Origin: Flammeovirgaceae bacterium 311
GTDB lineage: Bacteria > Bacteroidota > Bacteroidia > Cytophagales > Cyclobacteriaceae
Length of the DNA stretch: 64,000 bases
Assembly: GCA_000597885.1 (NCBI GenBank)
Contig: CP004371.1
Span: 3,736,501-3,800,500, forward strand
Direction: 5' to 3'
Numbering within the stretch: the stretch's first letter is position 1; each line of letters starts with the position of its first letter. This document shows positions 44,059-52,499 of this stretch, piece by piece. The notes under the pieces were generated by a model. The model saw nothing but the letters and a program-made list of their open reading frames with translations, was not told where the DNA came from and did no database searches. Position numbers and translations under genes: made by a program.

Positions 44059-45585
44059 ATGAACGCTATTAAGTTTTTAAAATATATGGGTGCCGTGGGC
44101 CTGTCCCTCATGGTTAATGTATCGTGCGATGATGCTCTGGGAGAGCCCCTGGAGCGGCAGGAACTAACGGAAAATACAGATTATACCCAAACTGAAAATA
44201 TGATCCAGCTGCTGAATGGTGCCTATGCAAACCTATATAATCTGCAGTGGGAAACCTTTCCGCTGATTTCGGTAAGAGGAGATGATGTAAATGCAGCTGG
44301 AGACCAGGTACCTTTAACTGAAACCGATTATTTCAGGTACGACCGTTCTTTCTGGATGTACAACTCAACCTGGTTGAACCTTTACGGAGATATCATCACC
44401 TGGCATGCTTCTATAGAGGAGCTGGAGCGTTACCGGGAGTATGCTTCCAATCCTGCCCAGGCCGATCAGTACATCGCAGAAATAAGAGTAATGAGGGCCT
44501 GGGAGCTATTTCAGCTGTCAAGACTTTGGGGAAGTGTGCTGATCCCCCAGAGCTCACAGCCTGAAGAGCTCTTTGAAACTTCTTTATCTTCTATGGAAGA
44601 AGTAATGCAGCATATTTCTGCTGAAATGGATGAGGTTATTCCTTTGCTTCCGGCAGTGCATCCTAATCAAAGAACAGATATACCCGGGGGCATTACCAGG
44701 TATACCGCCCTTGCGGTAAAAGCACTGGCAAATCTTGAAGCGAAAAACTACCCTGCGGTAGCAGAAGCCACAGGTGCCATCATCAGTTCCGGTGCATTTG
44801 CTTTAGAGCAGGATTATTACAATCTGTTTAAAATTCCGGGCAAGCTTAACCGAGAAAATATCCTGGAATTGCAGTACTCAGATTTTGGACAGGGATCGGG
44901 GGAGAGCAGAAATTACCAGAATGCCTTTTTTGGTCCGCAGGACTGGACTCCTGTAGTAGCCGGGGCCAGTGCAGGCTGGGGCTTTTGGGAGCCAAGCCTC
45001 AAGTATGTTAAGTTCATGATCGGTAGGGGCGAGACAGAACGCTTGGAAACCACTGTTTTGTTCACAAACCGGGGTATAAACGAAATCAGAAACGATCCTA
45101 ACTATGCCACACTGCCCGACTGGATCGACAACGTTACCCCCAGCGGCGATGTGATCAATGATTACAGCCGTGCCCTTTTTGCCAGTGGTAAGCATTACCT
45201 GCCCTCTAACCAGCTTACCCCGGGGAGGGTCGATTATGGCAGCAATAAAAATTTCATTGCCATCCGCTACGCCGAAATATTGCTGATGCACGCCGAAGCC
45301 CTTACACAAGGTGCGAGCAGCGGGGTAATGTCGGCCGACGAAGCCGTGAACCTGGTAAGAGCCAGGGTGGATATGCCGGCTCTGAGTGGCGTTACCATTG
45401 ATGATGTACTGGAGGAAAAGTATGCTGAATTTGCAACAGAATGGGGCATCAGGTTCTATGACCTGGTGAGACACGGCAGAACCTCCGAGCTTAATTATGA
45501 GGGAAGAAACTACAATGAGGGCGAAGACCGGTTTTTACCTTACCCACTGCAGCAAATCGATTTATTACCGCAGTTAGAACAGTAG
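44059..45585 (+). CDS. SusD/RagB family glycan-binding lipoprotein
   Basis: 508 residues from ATG 44059. Lipid-modified Cys is in MVNVSCDDAL (C23). The SusD_like_3/RagB arrangement is seen: TPR-like helices with EIRVMRAWELFQLSRLWGSV (about residues 141-160), ITRYTALAVKALANLEAK (about 212-229) and the terminal EYATEWGIRFYDLVRHGR-like segment (AEFATEWGIRFYDLVRHGR, about 453-471), ending in LPYPLQQIDLLPQLEQ, the usual family end (P-x-P-x-x-E-x-x-x-N-P-x-L-x-Q variant). It forms the lid over the SusC barrel at the cell surface. Confidence 0.95.
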   Translation: MNAIKFLKYMGAVGLSLMVNVSCDDALGEPLERQELTENTDYTQTENMIQLLNGAYANLYNLQWETFPLISVRGDDVNAAGDQVPLTETDYFRYDRSFWMYNSTWLNLYGDIITWHASIEELERYREYASNPAQADQYIAEIRVMRAWELFQLSRLWGSVLIPQSSQPEELFETSLSSMEEVMQHISAEMDEVIPLLPAVHPNQRTDIPGGITRYTALAVKALANLEAKNYPAVAEATGAIISSGAFALEQDYYNLFKIPGKLNRENILELQYSDFGQGSGESRNYQNAFFGPQDWTPVVAGASAGWGFWEPSLKYVKFMIGRGETERLETTVLFTNRGINEIRNDPNYATLPDWIDNVTPSGDVINDYSRALFASGKHYLPSNQLTPGRVDYGSNKNFIAIRYAEILLMHAEALTQGASSGVMSADEAVNLVRARVDMPALSGVTIDDVLEEKYAEFATEWGIRFYDLVRHGRTSELNYEGRNYNEGEDRFLPYPLQQIDLLPQLEQ

Positions 45586-45611
45586 AGCAAACAAACTAAA
45601 CTTTAGCGCAC

Positions 45612-46709
45612 ATGAAAATATTTAGAAATATAATGCTCCTGGCACTGTCCATAGCAATATTGGGTAGCTGTGATGACGATGGGTACATTGATCCTATCAC
45701 TGCTGTAGATCCGGGTCCGGATGAGGCGGCCCCAACAGTAAATATTATTTCTCCCAGCGAGGGCGCCACCATACGTGTGAGAGAAGATGTAACGCCTATT
45801 GAAATCAGCTTTGAGGTTGAAGATGATATAGAGGTACAGAGCATCGTAATAGCCCTGGATGGAAGTCAGATTGCAAGCTTCAGTGATTTCATGGACTATC
45901 GCAGGGTAATAGATCAATATGTGTATGAAGAGCTTACCAATGGCCAGCACACATTAACGGTAACAGCCACAGATGTATCCGGGAAAACCACTACCGAGTC
46001 GGTTACTTTCGAAAAGCTGGAACCCTACACAGCTGTTTATGAAGGAGAGGTTTTGTATATGCCTTTTGATGGCAGCTTTCTGGAGCTGGTCAACGTAGTT
46101 AGCCCTACAGTAGTGGGTACGCCTGGCTTTGCCGGCGAGGGAGTAGTGGGCGGAAATTCATATAAAGGTGCTGAAGGCGCTTATTTAACCATTCCAACAG
46201 AAAATTTAAACCTTACGGATGCATTTAGTGCTGTGTTTTGGATGAAGGTAAATGGTACACCAGACCGGGCCGGTATACTGGTGGTCGGACCGCCGGATCC
46301 TGACAGGCCCAATGCCATGAACAACAGAACCAGTGGCTTCAGGTTCTTTAGGGAGGCTGCTGCCGGTATGCAAAGGTTCAAGCTAAATGTGGGCACGGGT
46401 GAGTCAGACTCCTGGTTCGATGGAGGCGCTGCAGCCGATGTGGCTCCTAATACGGGAGAGTGGGTTCATATGGCATTTACCATCTCTGATACCGAAGCCA
46501 AGGTGTACATCAACGGAGAGGTAGTGTCAGAAGGTACCTTTGGCGGTGTAAGCTGGGCAGATACAGACATCCTCTCTATTATGTCGGGAGCCCCGCGTTT
46601 TGCAGAATGGGGGCATTTATCAGACCAAAGCCAGATGGATGAATTGCGCATCTTCAATACCGTTCTTACCCAGGAGCAAATACAGCAGATCATCGATGAT
46701 GAGTCCTAA
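45612..46709 (+). CDS. Surface lipoprotein with Ig-like and LamG (concanavalin-like) domains
   Basis: 365 residues from ATG 45612, 26 bp after SusD. Lipobox ILGSC (residues 16-20), then DDDG, an acidic post-Cys run that fits the surface-export signal known for Bacteroidota. Residues about 38-135 are an Ig-like domain (PTVNIISPSEGATIRVRED). Residues about 145-360 are a LamG-type jelly roll (AFSAVFWMKVNGTPDRAGIL, GEWVHMAFTISDTEAKVYIN, MDELRIFNTVLTQEQIQQII). It occupies the SusE/SusF position and probably binds the target glycan on the outer face. Confidence 0.88.
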   Translation: MKIFRNIMLLALSIAILGSCDDDGYIDPITAVDPGPDEAAPTVNIISPSEGATIRVREDVTPIEISFEVEDDIEVQSIVIALDGSQIASFSDFMDYRRVIDQYVYEELTNGQHTLTVTATDVSGKTTTESVTFEKLEPYTAVYEGEVLYMPFDGSFLELVNVVSPTVVGTPGFAGEGVVGGNSYKGAEGAYLTIPTENLNLTDAFSAVFWMKVNGTPDRAGILVVGPPDPDRPNAMNNRTSGFRFFREAAAGMQRFKLNVGTGESDSWFDGGAAADVAPNTGEWVHMAFTISDTEAKVYINGEVVSEGTFGGVSWADTDILSIMSGAPRFAEWGHLSDQSQMDELRIFNTVLTQEQIQQIIDDES

Positions 46710-46787
46710 AAATCGACCTTTGAGTTTTCATTAGGCAGCGATAAGGTTAAAAAGCCAGCGCTGATCCTTATAAGTTTTTAACATTGA

Positions 46788-46824
46788 TAAGGGCCTTGGA
46801 AACAAATGAGGCCCTTACTTTTTT
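46788..46824 (+). terminator. Intrinsic terminator just before the first GH144 start codon (possible attenuator)
   Basis: TAAGGGCCT (46788-46796) pairs exactly with AGGCCCTTA (46809-46817), 12-nt loop, then C and T6 (46819-46824). The GH144 ATG is at 46832, only 7 nt beyond, so no promoter fits between. Downstream expression must read through the signal, which makes regulation plausible. The hairpin could also hide the ribosome binding region. Confidence 0.8.
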
Positions 46825-46831
46825 ATCCTGT

Positions 46832-48808
46832 ATGTCAAGCATAAAAATTTTCTTTTCAGTTGTGCTACTGGGCTTGTTGTTTACAGCCTGCGACAAAGAT
46901 GAGTCCGGCAATGTAGGGGGTACCTTTAACCTGAATCATGTATATGCCGGATCAACGGAAATCAATCAGGATGGCACCCTAAGCACCGAGGTACCCGTTG
47001 ATGCCTCTCTGGCTTTGAGTTTTTCCCAGCCTGTAGACAGAACAACTACAGGTGACGGAATCAGGCTGAAGCAGGATGGTAATATCATCGCGACAAACGT
47101 AAGTTTCGGTTCCCAGGATAGAACTGTGCTTGTTTATCCGGCAGGCGTGCTTGAGAGCAGCACCGTGTATACGCTGGAAATAAACTCGTCGCTAAGGGGA
47201 GCAGCTGGAGAAAGGATTGAACCCCTGGAGCTAAGCTTTAGAACCAGGTCCGGGGCCTTAACAGTAAATGCAATCAGCATTGATGGAAGAGACATCAGAA
47301 GTGCCTCCAGGGTACCCAACGTACCGATAGATCTTAAAATAGCGTTGAACTTTGCTGTTCCGGTAAACCCGGAAACATTCGAGAATGCCCTGAGTCTGGC
47401 AGGCCCGGGCAACACAGCCCTGGAAATAGCTTATGCTGATGATCATAAAACCGCAGAAATTACAACTTCCGGCGCATTGCAGTACCTGTCAAAATACGAA
47501 TTTTCTATTTCCAGTCAGCTGAAAGGCGCCTCTGGTGAAAGCTTTTCAGGCTTTCACACTACTTTTTACACCCAGGTAGACTCCAGCTATAAATTTTCCG
47601 AAATCTCCGATGATGCACTGCTTACCAAGGTGCAGGAGCAGACTTTTAAATATTTCTGGGATTTTGCCCACCCCAACAGCGGGTTAGCCCGCGAAAGAAA
47701 TACTTCCGGAAATACAGTAACAATTGGAGGCTCCGGCTTTGGTGTGATGAGCATCCTGGTGGGCATTGAAAGAGGCTTTATCAGCAGACAGCAGGGCATT
47801 GACAGACTCCAGAAAATTGTAGGCTTCCTGGAAACAGCCGATCGCTTTCACGGAGTTTGGCCGCACTGGATAGATGGCAATAGCGGAAACGTAGTGCCCT
47901 TCAGCACCAAAGATAACGGTGGCGATCTGGTAGAAACTGCTTTTATGATCCAGGGACTGCTTACCGTACGGGAATACTTAAACCCGGACATACCTCAGGA
48001 AGCAGCAATCATAGATACCATTACAAGGCTGTGGGAAGCAGTGGAGTGGGACTGGTATACCCAGGGAGGACAGAACGTACTGTACTGGCACTGGTCTCCG
48101 GACTATGGGTGGGAAATGAACCACCGGATACAGGGCTGGAACGAAGCCCTGATCGTGTATGTGCTTGCAGCTTCCTCACCCACACATCCTATTGATCCGC
48201 AGGTATATCATGAGGGCTGGGCAAGAGGCGGTAACATGCAGAATGGCAACAGCTACTACGGCATAAACCTGCCCCTAGGCGAAGACTTTGGCGGACCCCT
48301 GTTCTTTGCACATTATTCCTTTTTAGGTCTGGATCCAAGGGAGCTGCAAGACCAGTATGCTGATTACTGGCAGCAAAATGTAAACCACAGCCTGATTAAT
48401 CATCAACATGCAGTTGCTAACCCACAAAACTGGATTGGGTATGGAGAACAGGCCTGGGGATTTACCGCAAGCGATAATCATGAAGGTTATTCTGCTCATT
48501 CGCCCACCAACGATAAAGGCGTAATTACTCCTACTGCCGCGTTATCATCCATACCATACACACCTGAGGAATCTATGGATGCGCTCAGGCATTTTTACTA
48601 TATCATGGGCGATAAGATATGGGGTGAATACGGGTTCAAAGATGCCTATAACCCAACAGCACAATGGTATGCCACCTCATATTTAGCCATTGACCAGGGA
48701 CCTATTATCATCATGATCGAAAATCATCGGACAGCGTTGCTGTGGGATCTTTTTATGTCGGCACCCGAAGTAAAAGCTGGTTTGGACAGATTAGGATTTT
48801 CATACTGA
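46832..48808 (+). CDS. GH144-type (Glycoamylase domain) lipoprotein with two Ig-like domains
   Basis: 658 residues from ATG 46832, preferred because it gives lipoprotein signal LLGLLFTAC (Cys20). Two Big_5-like Ig domains occupy about 31-137 and 140-246. The (alpha/alpha)6 catalytic domain (PF10091) runs 254-655: TFKYFWDFAHPNSGLARERN (271-290), HGVWPHWIDG, NGGDLVETAFMIQGLL (about 351-366), YWHWSPDYGWEMNHRIQGWN (about 407-426) and YLAIDQGPIIIMIENHRTAL near the end. Characterised GH144 enzymes cut beta-1,2-glucan, releasing sophorose or sophoro-oligosaccharides. The substrate here is inferred. Signal C followed by DKDES suggests surface exposure. Confidence 0.88.
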   Translation: MSSIKIFFSVVLLGLLFTACDKDESGNVGGTFNLNHVYAGSTEINQDGTLSTEVPVDASLALSFSQPVDRTTTGDGIRLKQDGNIIATNVSFGSQDRTVLVYPAGVLESSTVYTLEINSSLRGAAGERIEPLELSFRTRSGALTVNAISIDGRDIRSASRVPNVPIDLKIALNFAVPVNPETFENALSLAGPGNTALEIAYADDHKTAEITTSGALQYLSKYEFSISSQLKGASGESFSGFHTTFYTQVDSSYKFSEISDDALLTKVQEQTFKYFWDFAHPNSGLARERNTSGNTVTIGGSGFGVMSILVGIERGFISRQQGIDRLQKIVGFLETADRFHGVWPHWIDGNSGNVVPFSTKDNGGDLVETAFMIQGLLTVREYLNPDIPQEAAIIDTITRLWEAVEWDWYTQGGQNVLYWHWSPDYGWEMNHRIQGWNEALIVYVLAASSPTHPIDPQVYHEGWARGGNMQNGNSYYGINLPLGEDFGGPLFFAHYSFLGLDPRELQDQYADYWQQNVNHSLINHQHAVANPQNWIGYGEQAWGFTASDNHEGYSAHSPTNDKGVITPTAALSSIPYTPEESMDALRHFYYIMGDKIWGEYGFKDAYNPTAQWYATSYLAIDQGPIIIMIENHRTALLWDLFMSAPEVKAGLDRLGFSY

Positions 48809-48844
48809 TGCCCCTCGCCGGGGATGAATTTTATGCTTATCAAT

Positions 48845-48888
48845 ACAAATCAGACATGCTGGTAGATATTCTGGCATGTTTGATTTGT
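48845..48888 (+). terminator. Hairpin after the first GH144 gene, terminator-like without U run
   Basis: ACAAATCAGACATGC (48845-48859) pairs with GCATGTTTGATTTGT (48874-48888), 15 bp with one G-U, loop 14 nt. It begins 36 bp past the stop codon. No T run follows, so it may stabilise the 3' end instead of terminating. Confidence 0.45.
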
Positions 48889-48981
48889 TAAAAGATTAGT
48901 GAAAGAAATAAACATTATTTTATAATACTGAGCAGACTAAAGTTCTTGGATTTAGTTGGTTAGGTATAAGAGGGAGGAGTT

Positions 48982-49596
48982 TTGCAAATCCAGTATAAGC
49001 ATACATTCTTTACAGACGATGACATTGCGCTCTGGCAGGAATTTTCAGAGGGAAATGAACTTGCCTATGAACGCATCTACCATAAGTATGTAAATAAACT
49101 ATACAGATATGCTTATGTGGTGGTGAAGGATAAGGCATTGGCAGAAGATGTAATACACGATGTATTTACCGATCTCTGGAGTAGCAGAAAAACACTTGGT
49201 AAAGTGCGGTCTGTTCGCTTGTACCTGTTTGCCAGTGTGAAGAGAAGGTCTCTGCGAAAACTAAAAAAGGAAAACGTATTCTCTAATTTTGATTTGGCTT
49301 CGGCTAATCCCTCTTTTGGTATTACAGGTTCTTTTCTGGACGAGCTGATTGATGTTCAGCACAAAGAAACAATTGCAGCAAAAATAAAGAAGTGTCTCGC
49401 AGCTCTATCCAACCGGCAAAGGGAGATCATTTACCTGCGTTTCTACCAGAACATGTCTTATGAAGAGATAGCTCAGTTGCTGCAACTCGATCAGAAATAC
49501 ATCTATAACCTGGCCTCAAAAGCTTTTGGTATTCTTCGTAAAAGCATTCCTGCCTTTTTTGCAGCCTGTCTTTTGTTGATCCCTGATAATTTTTAG
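48982..49596 (+). CDS. ECF-type RNA polymerase sigma-70 factor, Bacteroidota FecR-linked family
   Basis: 204 residues. The start is TTG 48982: a strong GGGAGGAG lies just upstream (48971-48978), no ATG is available in frame, and the next residues match the family start (ALWQEFSEGNELAYERIYHK). Region 2 spans about 28-92 (YVVVKDKALAEDVIHDVFTD LW), region 4 about 136-190 (LSNRQREIIYLRFYQNMSYE, EIAQLLQLDQKYIYNLASKA). It should direct transcription of the SusCD locus under control of FecR. It sits in the middle of the locus, after the first GH144 gene, not beside the intact fecR. Confidence 0.93.
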   Translation: MQIQYKHTFFTDDDIALWQEFSEGNELAYERIYHKYVNKLYRYAYVVVKDKALAEDVIHDVFTDLWSSRKTLGKVRSVRLYLFASVKRRSLRKLKKENVFSNFDLASANPSFGITGSFLDELIDVQHKETIAAKIKKCLAALSNRQREIIYLRFYQNMSYEEIAQLLQLDQKYIYNLASKAFGILRKSIPAFFAACLLLIPDNF

Positions 49597-49707
49597 CGGT
49601 TCCTGCCTATTTAGGGTGCAATTCCAATTGTTGCCGATTCAGCCTGTAAACAGCAGCTGCATACGCTGTTCTTTTTGCCAGTGTAAAATTGAAAAAAAAC
49701 TCTTTCA

Positions 49708-49753
49708 GGTAGTGGAAAATACAGGCTCACTGACTCTTACTATAAAAGTCCGG
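49708..49753 (+). promoter_or_regulatory. Conserved element after the sigma gene (copy B)
   Basis: Copy B of the 46-bp block found before fecR: TAGTGGAAAA (49710-49719), CTGACTCTT (49730-49738), CTATAAAA (49740-49747) and CCGG (49750-49753) are identical in both. It lies 111 bp past the sigma gene stop and 162 nt before the metallophosphoesterase start. Confidence 0.5.
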
Positions 49754-49757
49754 CAGT

Positions 49758-49844
49758 AAGAAAAGATGTTGGCCGGCAGATCTTTTTGAAGAGTCAGCAT
49801 CTTTTATCAGTACAGGAAAAAACTCATCGGTTGCATGGTTTTGA
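49758..49844 (+). pseudogene. Probable remnant of a second fecR (N-terminal part only)
   Basis: Directly after copy B one frame reads ADLFEESASFISTGKN then SSVAWF and stops at TGA 49842-49844. This resembles the first 30 residues of the intact FecR (DDLLSDLSFQKW, then AESGLFWE): the stop falls where FecR has the Trp codon TGG of FW. The frame has no ATG; spacing from the upstream block differs by 4 bp from copy A. A sigma gene followed at once by fecR is the normal order in Bacteroidota, so a decayed fecR here makes sense. The match is short and judged by eye. Confidence 0.38.
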
Positions 49845-49914
49845 AATTTCCGGTGCCTGATAGAGGTGTATGCCCAGGATTCTACATTTTTTTATGGTCT
49901 ATGATTATTTGAGA

Positions 49915-50898
49915 ATGGTAAAGCTTTTACATTATTTTTTAGTTGTAGCAGCCTGTATCAGCTTAATTTCCTGTAACAGGGGAGGTAGGGCCTTTACCAT
50001 GGTATTACTGCCCGATACCCAAACCTATGCTGAGAAGTATCCGGAAGTTTTAGAAGCCCAGACCCAATGGATTGCAGCCCATGCCGATAGCTTTGCTTTT
50101 GTGCTGCAACAGGGAGATCTCACACAAAGCAATAATCATGAAGAGTGGCAGGTGGTGGAGGAGTCTCTTGCCAGGCTGGACGGAAAAATCCCCTACACCT
50201 TTGTACCCGGCAATCACGATATGGGTAGTGAGCCCGGCAAGTTCGCAGACGTACGTAACACCACCCTCTTAAACCAGTACCTGCCCCTAAGTCGCTATCA
50301 GGCGCTGCCTACTTTTGGCGAGACTTTCGAAGCAGGAAAAGTAGATAATACCTATCACAGGTTTAAAGCAGGGGGGCATAACTGGCTGATCCTTTCCCTG
50401 GAGTTTGGTCCCAGAAACGAGGTGCTGGACTGGGCGAATGGCGTGGTGGAAAAACATCCTGACTACAAAGTTATTCTGAACACACATGCCTACCTGTATT
50501 CCGACAGCACCCTGCACGATGGTGAGGATTGGTGGCGCCCGCAGGGTTATGGCATTGGCAAAGATACGGGCGCACAGGCACCAAACGATGGGGCACAAAT
50601 CTGGGAAAAGCTGGTGAAAAAGCATTCAAACATGATGTTTGTCTTTAGCGGACATGTACTGCACGACGGCGAAGGAACGCTGGTAAGCGAGGGCATTCAT
50701 GGAAACAAGGTGTACCAGATGCTGGCAAACTACCAGGAGGGGGTGAAAGGATCTGAAAAAGGTGGGAATGGTTACCTGCGGCTGATTACCGTTGATCCCA
50801 AAGCGAAAACCATTGAGGTAAAAACATATTCTCCCTACCTGGATACTTATATGACTGAGCCAAAGCAGCAGTTTATGTTCCAAAATGTAGATCTGTAA
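49915..50898 (+). CDS. Metallophosphoesterase (calcineurin-like) lipoprotein
   Basis: 327 residues from ATG 49915 (open further up to 49870, but this start gives the lipoprotein signal VVAACISLISC, Cys20). Motifs of the metallophosphoesterase fold: LLPDTQTY (about 30-37, Asp first ligand), VLQQGDLTQSNN (about 63-74), VPGNHDMG (about 99-106), NTHAYLY (about 183-189) and FSGHVLHDGEG (about 247-257). It should hydrolyse a phosphate ester outside the cytoplasm. Its place inside a glucan locus suggests removal of phosphate-type substituents, for example phosphoglycerol on cyclic beta-glucans; this is inference only. Confidence 0.88.
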   Translation: MVKLLHYFLVVAACISLISCNRGGRAFTMVLLPDTQTYAEKYPEVLEAQTQWIAAHADSFAFVLQQGDLTQSNNHEEWQVVEESLARLDGKIPYTFVPGNHDMGSEPGKFADVRNTTLLNQYLPLSRYQALPTFGETFEAGKVDNTYHRFKAGGHNWLILSLEFGPRNEVLDWANGVVEKHPDYKVILNTHAYLYSDSTLHDGEDWWRPQGYGIGKDTGAQAPNDGAQIWEKLVKKHSNMMFVFSGHVLHDGEGTLVSEGIHGNKVYQMLANYQEGVKGSEKGGNGYLRLITVDPKAKTIEVKTYSPYLDTYMTEPKQQFMFQNVDL

Positions 50899-51034
50899 AG
50901 GCCGATGACTGGATGGAGGCTGTCACTTAGCTAAAGGGTTCAGGGAGCAGAAGCCCGGACTGTTTTATGTTACTGCCAATGAGCAGGAGGAGGCCTGACA
51001 GAGTAGAATTTTTTAAACAACAGGAAATAGGCAA

Positions 51035-52417
51035 ATGAAAAATGCATCTATAGTTTACCTGCTGGTAGTTTTTCAGTTTTTGGCAAGTTGCCAGCAGCCT
51101 GGGGAGCAAACCAAGACTGCAGAGACAGCGAATGCCCCGGCAGACACCACTGTTGCAGGTAACAGTTTAAGTGATGAAGAGCTGCTAACGCTGGTACAGG
51201 AAAATACCTTTCAGTATTTCTGGGATGGTGCAGAGCCTACCTCCGGCCTTGCCCGAGAGCGCATTCACCTGGATGGCGACTATCCGCAGAACGATCAGAA
51301 CGTAGTAACCACCGGAGCCACCGGCTTTGGTGTTATGGCCATTCTGGTAGGAATCGAGCGTGGCTTCATCAGCAGGGAGCAGGGTTTTGAGCGGATGCAG
51401 AAGATTGTGAACTCCCTGGAGAAGGCAGATCGCTTTCACGGTGCATGGCCGCACTGGCTCCATGGAGAAACTGGCAAAGTAAAACCCTTTAGCCCCAAAG
51501 ACGATGGCGGCGACCTGGTAGAAACAGCCTTTCTGGTACAGGGGCTGATCACGGTGCGCGAGTATTTTAAAGGAGGCAATGCAGCAGAACAGACACTTGC
51601 TGCCCAGATAACCCGCTTGTGGGAAGGGGTAGAGTGGGACTGGTACCGCAATGGGCAGGATGCGCTCTACTGGCACTGGTCTCCAAACCACGAATGGGCC
51701 ATGAATTTTCCGGTATCTGGCTATAATGAGTGCCTGATCATGTATGTGCTGGCCGCTGCATCGCCTACCCACGGGGTGCCGCCAGCCGTTTACCATAAGG
51801 GCTGGGCCAGGAGCGGTGCCATCAGGGCAGATGCAGAGCAGTATGGCTTTAAAATTCCGCTGGAGCACAATGGCAACAAAGGCAGTGTCGGGCCTCTCTT
51901 CTGGGCGCACTATTCTTACCTGGGCCTGGACCCCCGTAACCTGAAAGATCAGTATGCTGATTACTGGTTGCACAACAGAAATCACACCCTGATACACCGT
52001 GCCTATTGCATTGATAATCCTAAAGATTATGAAGGCTATGGAGAGGAGGCCTGGGGCCTTACCTCCAGTTACTCCCCCAAAGGCTATGCCGGTCACAGCC
52101 CAAACGAAGATCTGGGAGTTATTTCTCCTACAGCGGCCCTTTCTTCCTATCCCTACACCCCTGAAGAATCCATGAAAGTAATCCGGCACTTGTATGAAGA
52201 CCTGGGCGATAAGGTATGGGGTAAATACGGTTTTTATGATGCATACAGCGAAGAGGAAGACTGGTACCCGCAGCGTTACCTGGGTATTGACCAGGGCCCG
52301 ATTGTGGTGATGATAGAGAACGGGCGCAGCGGCCTGCTGTGGGATTTATTTATGGGTGCACCCGAAGTCCAGGCTGGTTTGAAAAAGCTTGGTTTTGAAA
52401 GCCCTGCCATAAAGTAG
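51035..52417 (+). CDS. Second GH144-type (Glycoamylase domain) lipoprotein
   Basis: 460 residues from ATG 51035. Lipobox FLASC (residues 15-19), followed by QQPGE. No Ig domains: the catalytic domain begins at about 48 and fills the chain. Shared family motifs: TFQYFWDGAEPTSGLARERI (about 60-79), HGAWPHWLHGE, DGGDLVETAFLVQGLITVRE (about 156-175), YWHWSPNHEWAMNFPVSGYN (about 212-231), GEEAWGLTSSYSPKGYAGHS and YLGIDQGPIVVMIENGRSGL near the end. It is a clear paralogue of the 46832 gene. The lack of Ig domains and different lipobox context suggest a periplasmic enzyme working on shorter products. Confidence 0.9.
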   Translation: MKNASIVYLLVVFQFLASCQQPGEQTKTAETANAPADTTVAGNSLSDEELLTLVQENTFQYFWDGAEPTSGLARERIHLDGDYPQNDQNVVTTGATGFGVMAILVGIERGFISREQGFERMQKIVNSLEKADRFHGAWPHWLHGETGKVKPFSPKDDGGDLVETAFLVQGLITVREYFKGGNAAEQTLAAQITRLWEGVEWDWYRNGQDALYWHWSPNHEWAMNFPVSGYNECLIMYVLAAASPTHGVPPAVYHKGWARSGAIRADAEQYGFKIPLEHNGNKGSVGPLFWAHYSYLGLDPRNLKDQYADYWLHNRNHTLIHRAYCIDNPKDYEGYGEEAWGLTSSYSPKGYAGHSPNEDLGVISPTAALSSYPYTPEESMKVIRHLYEDLGDKVWGKYGFYDAYSEEEDWYPQRYLGIDQGPIVVMIENGRSGLLWDLFMGAPEVQAGLKKLGFESPAIK

Positions 52418-52499
52418 ATAATATCATCATATATAACACCCTTAACTATAGTAACCTTAATAATATTAATAACCCGTTTAGCCTTGATACAACAAGCAG

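Noticed and set aside
51185-52189. 334-codon open minus-strand frame opposite the second GH144 gene
   Set aside because: Antisense shadow of a strongly conserved enzyme; no recognisable motifs.
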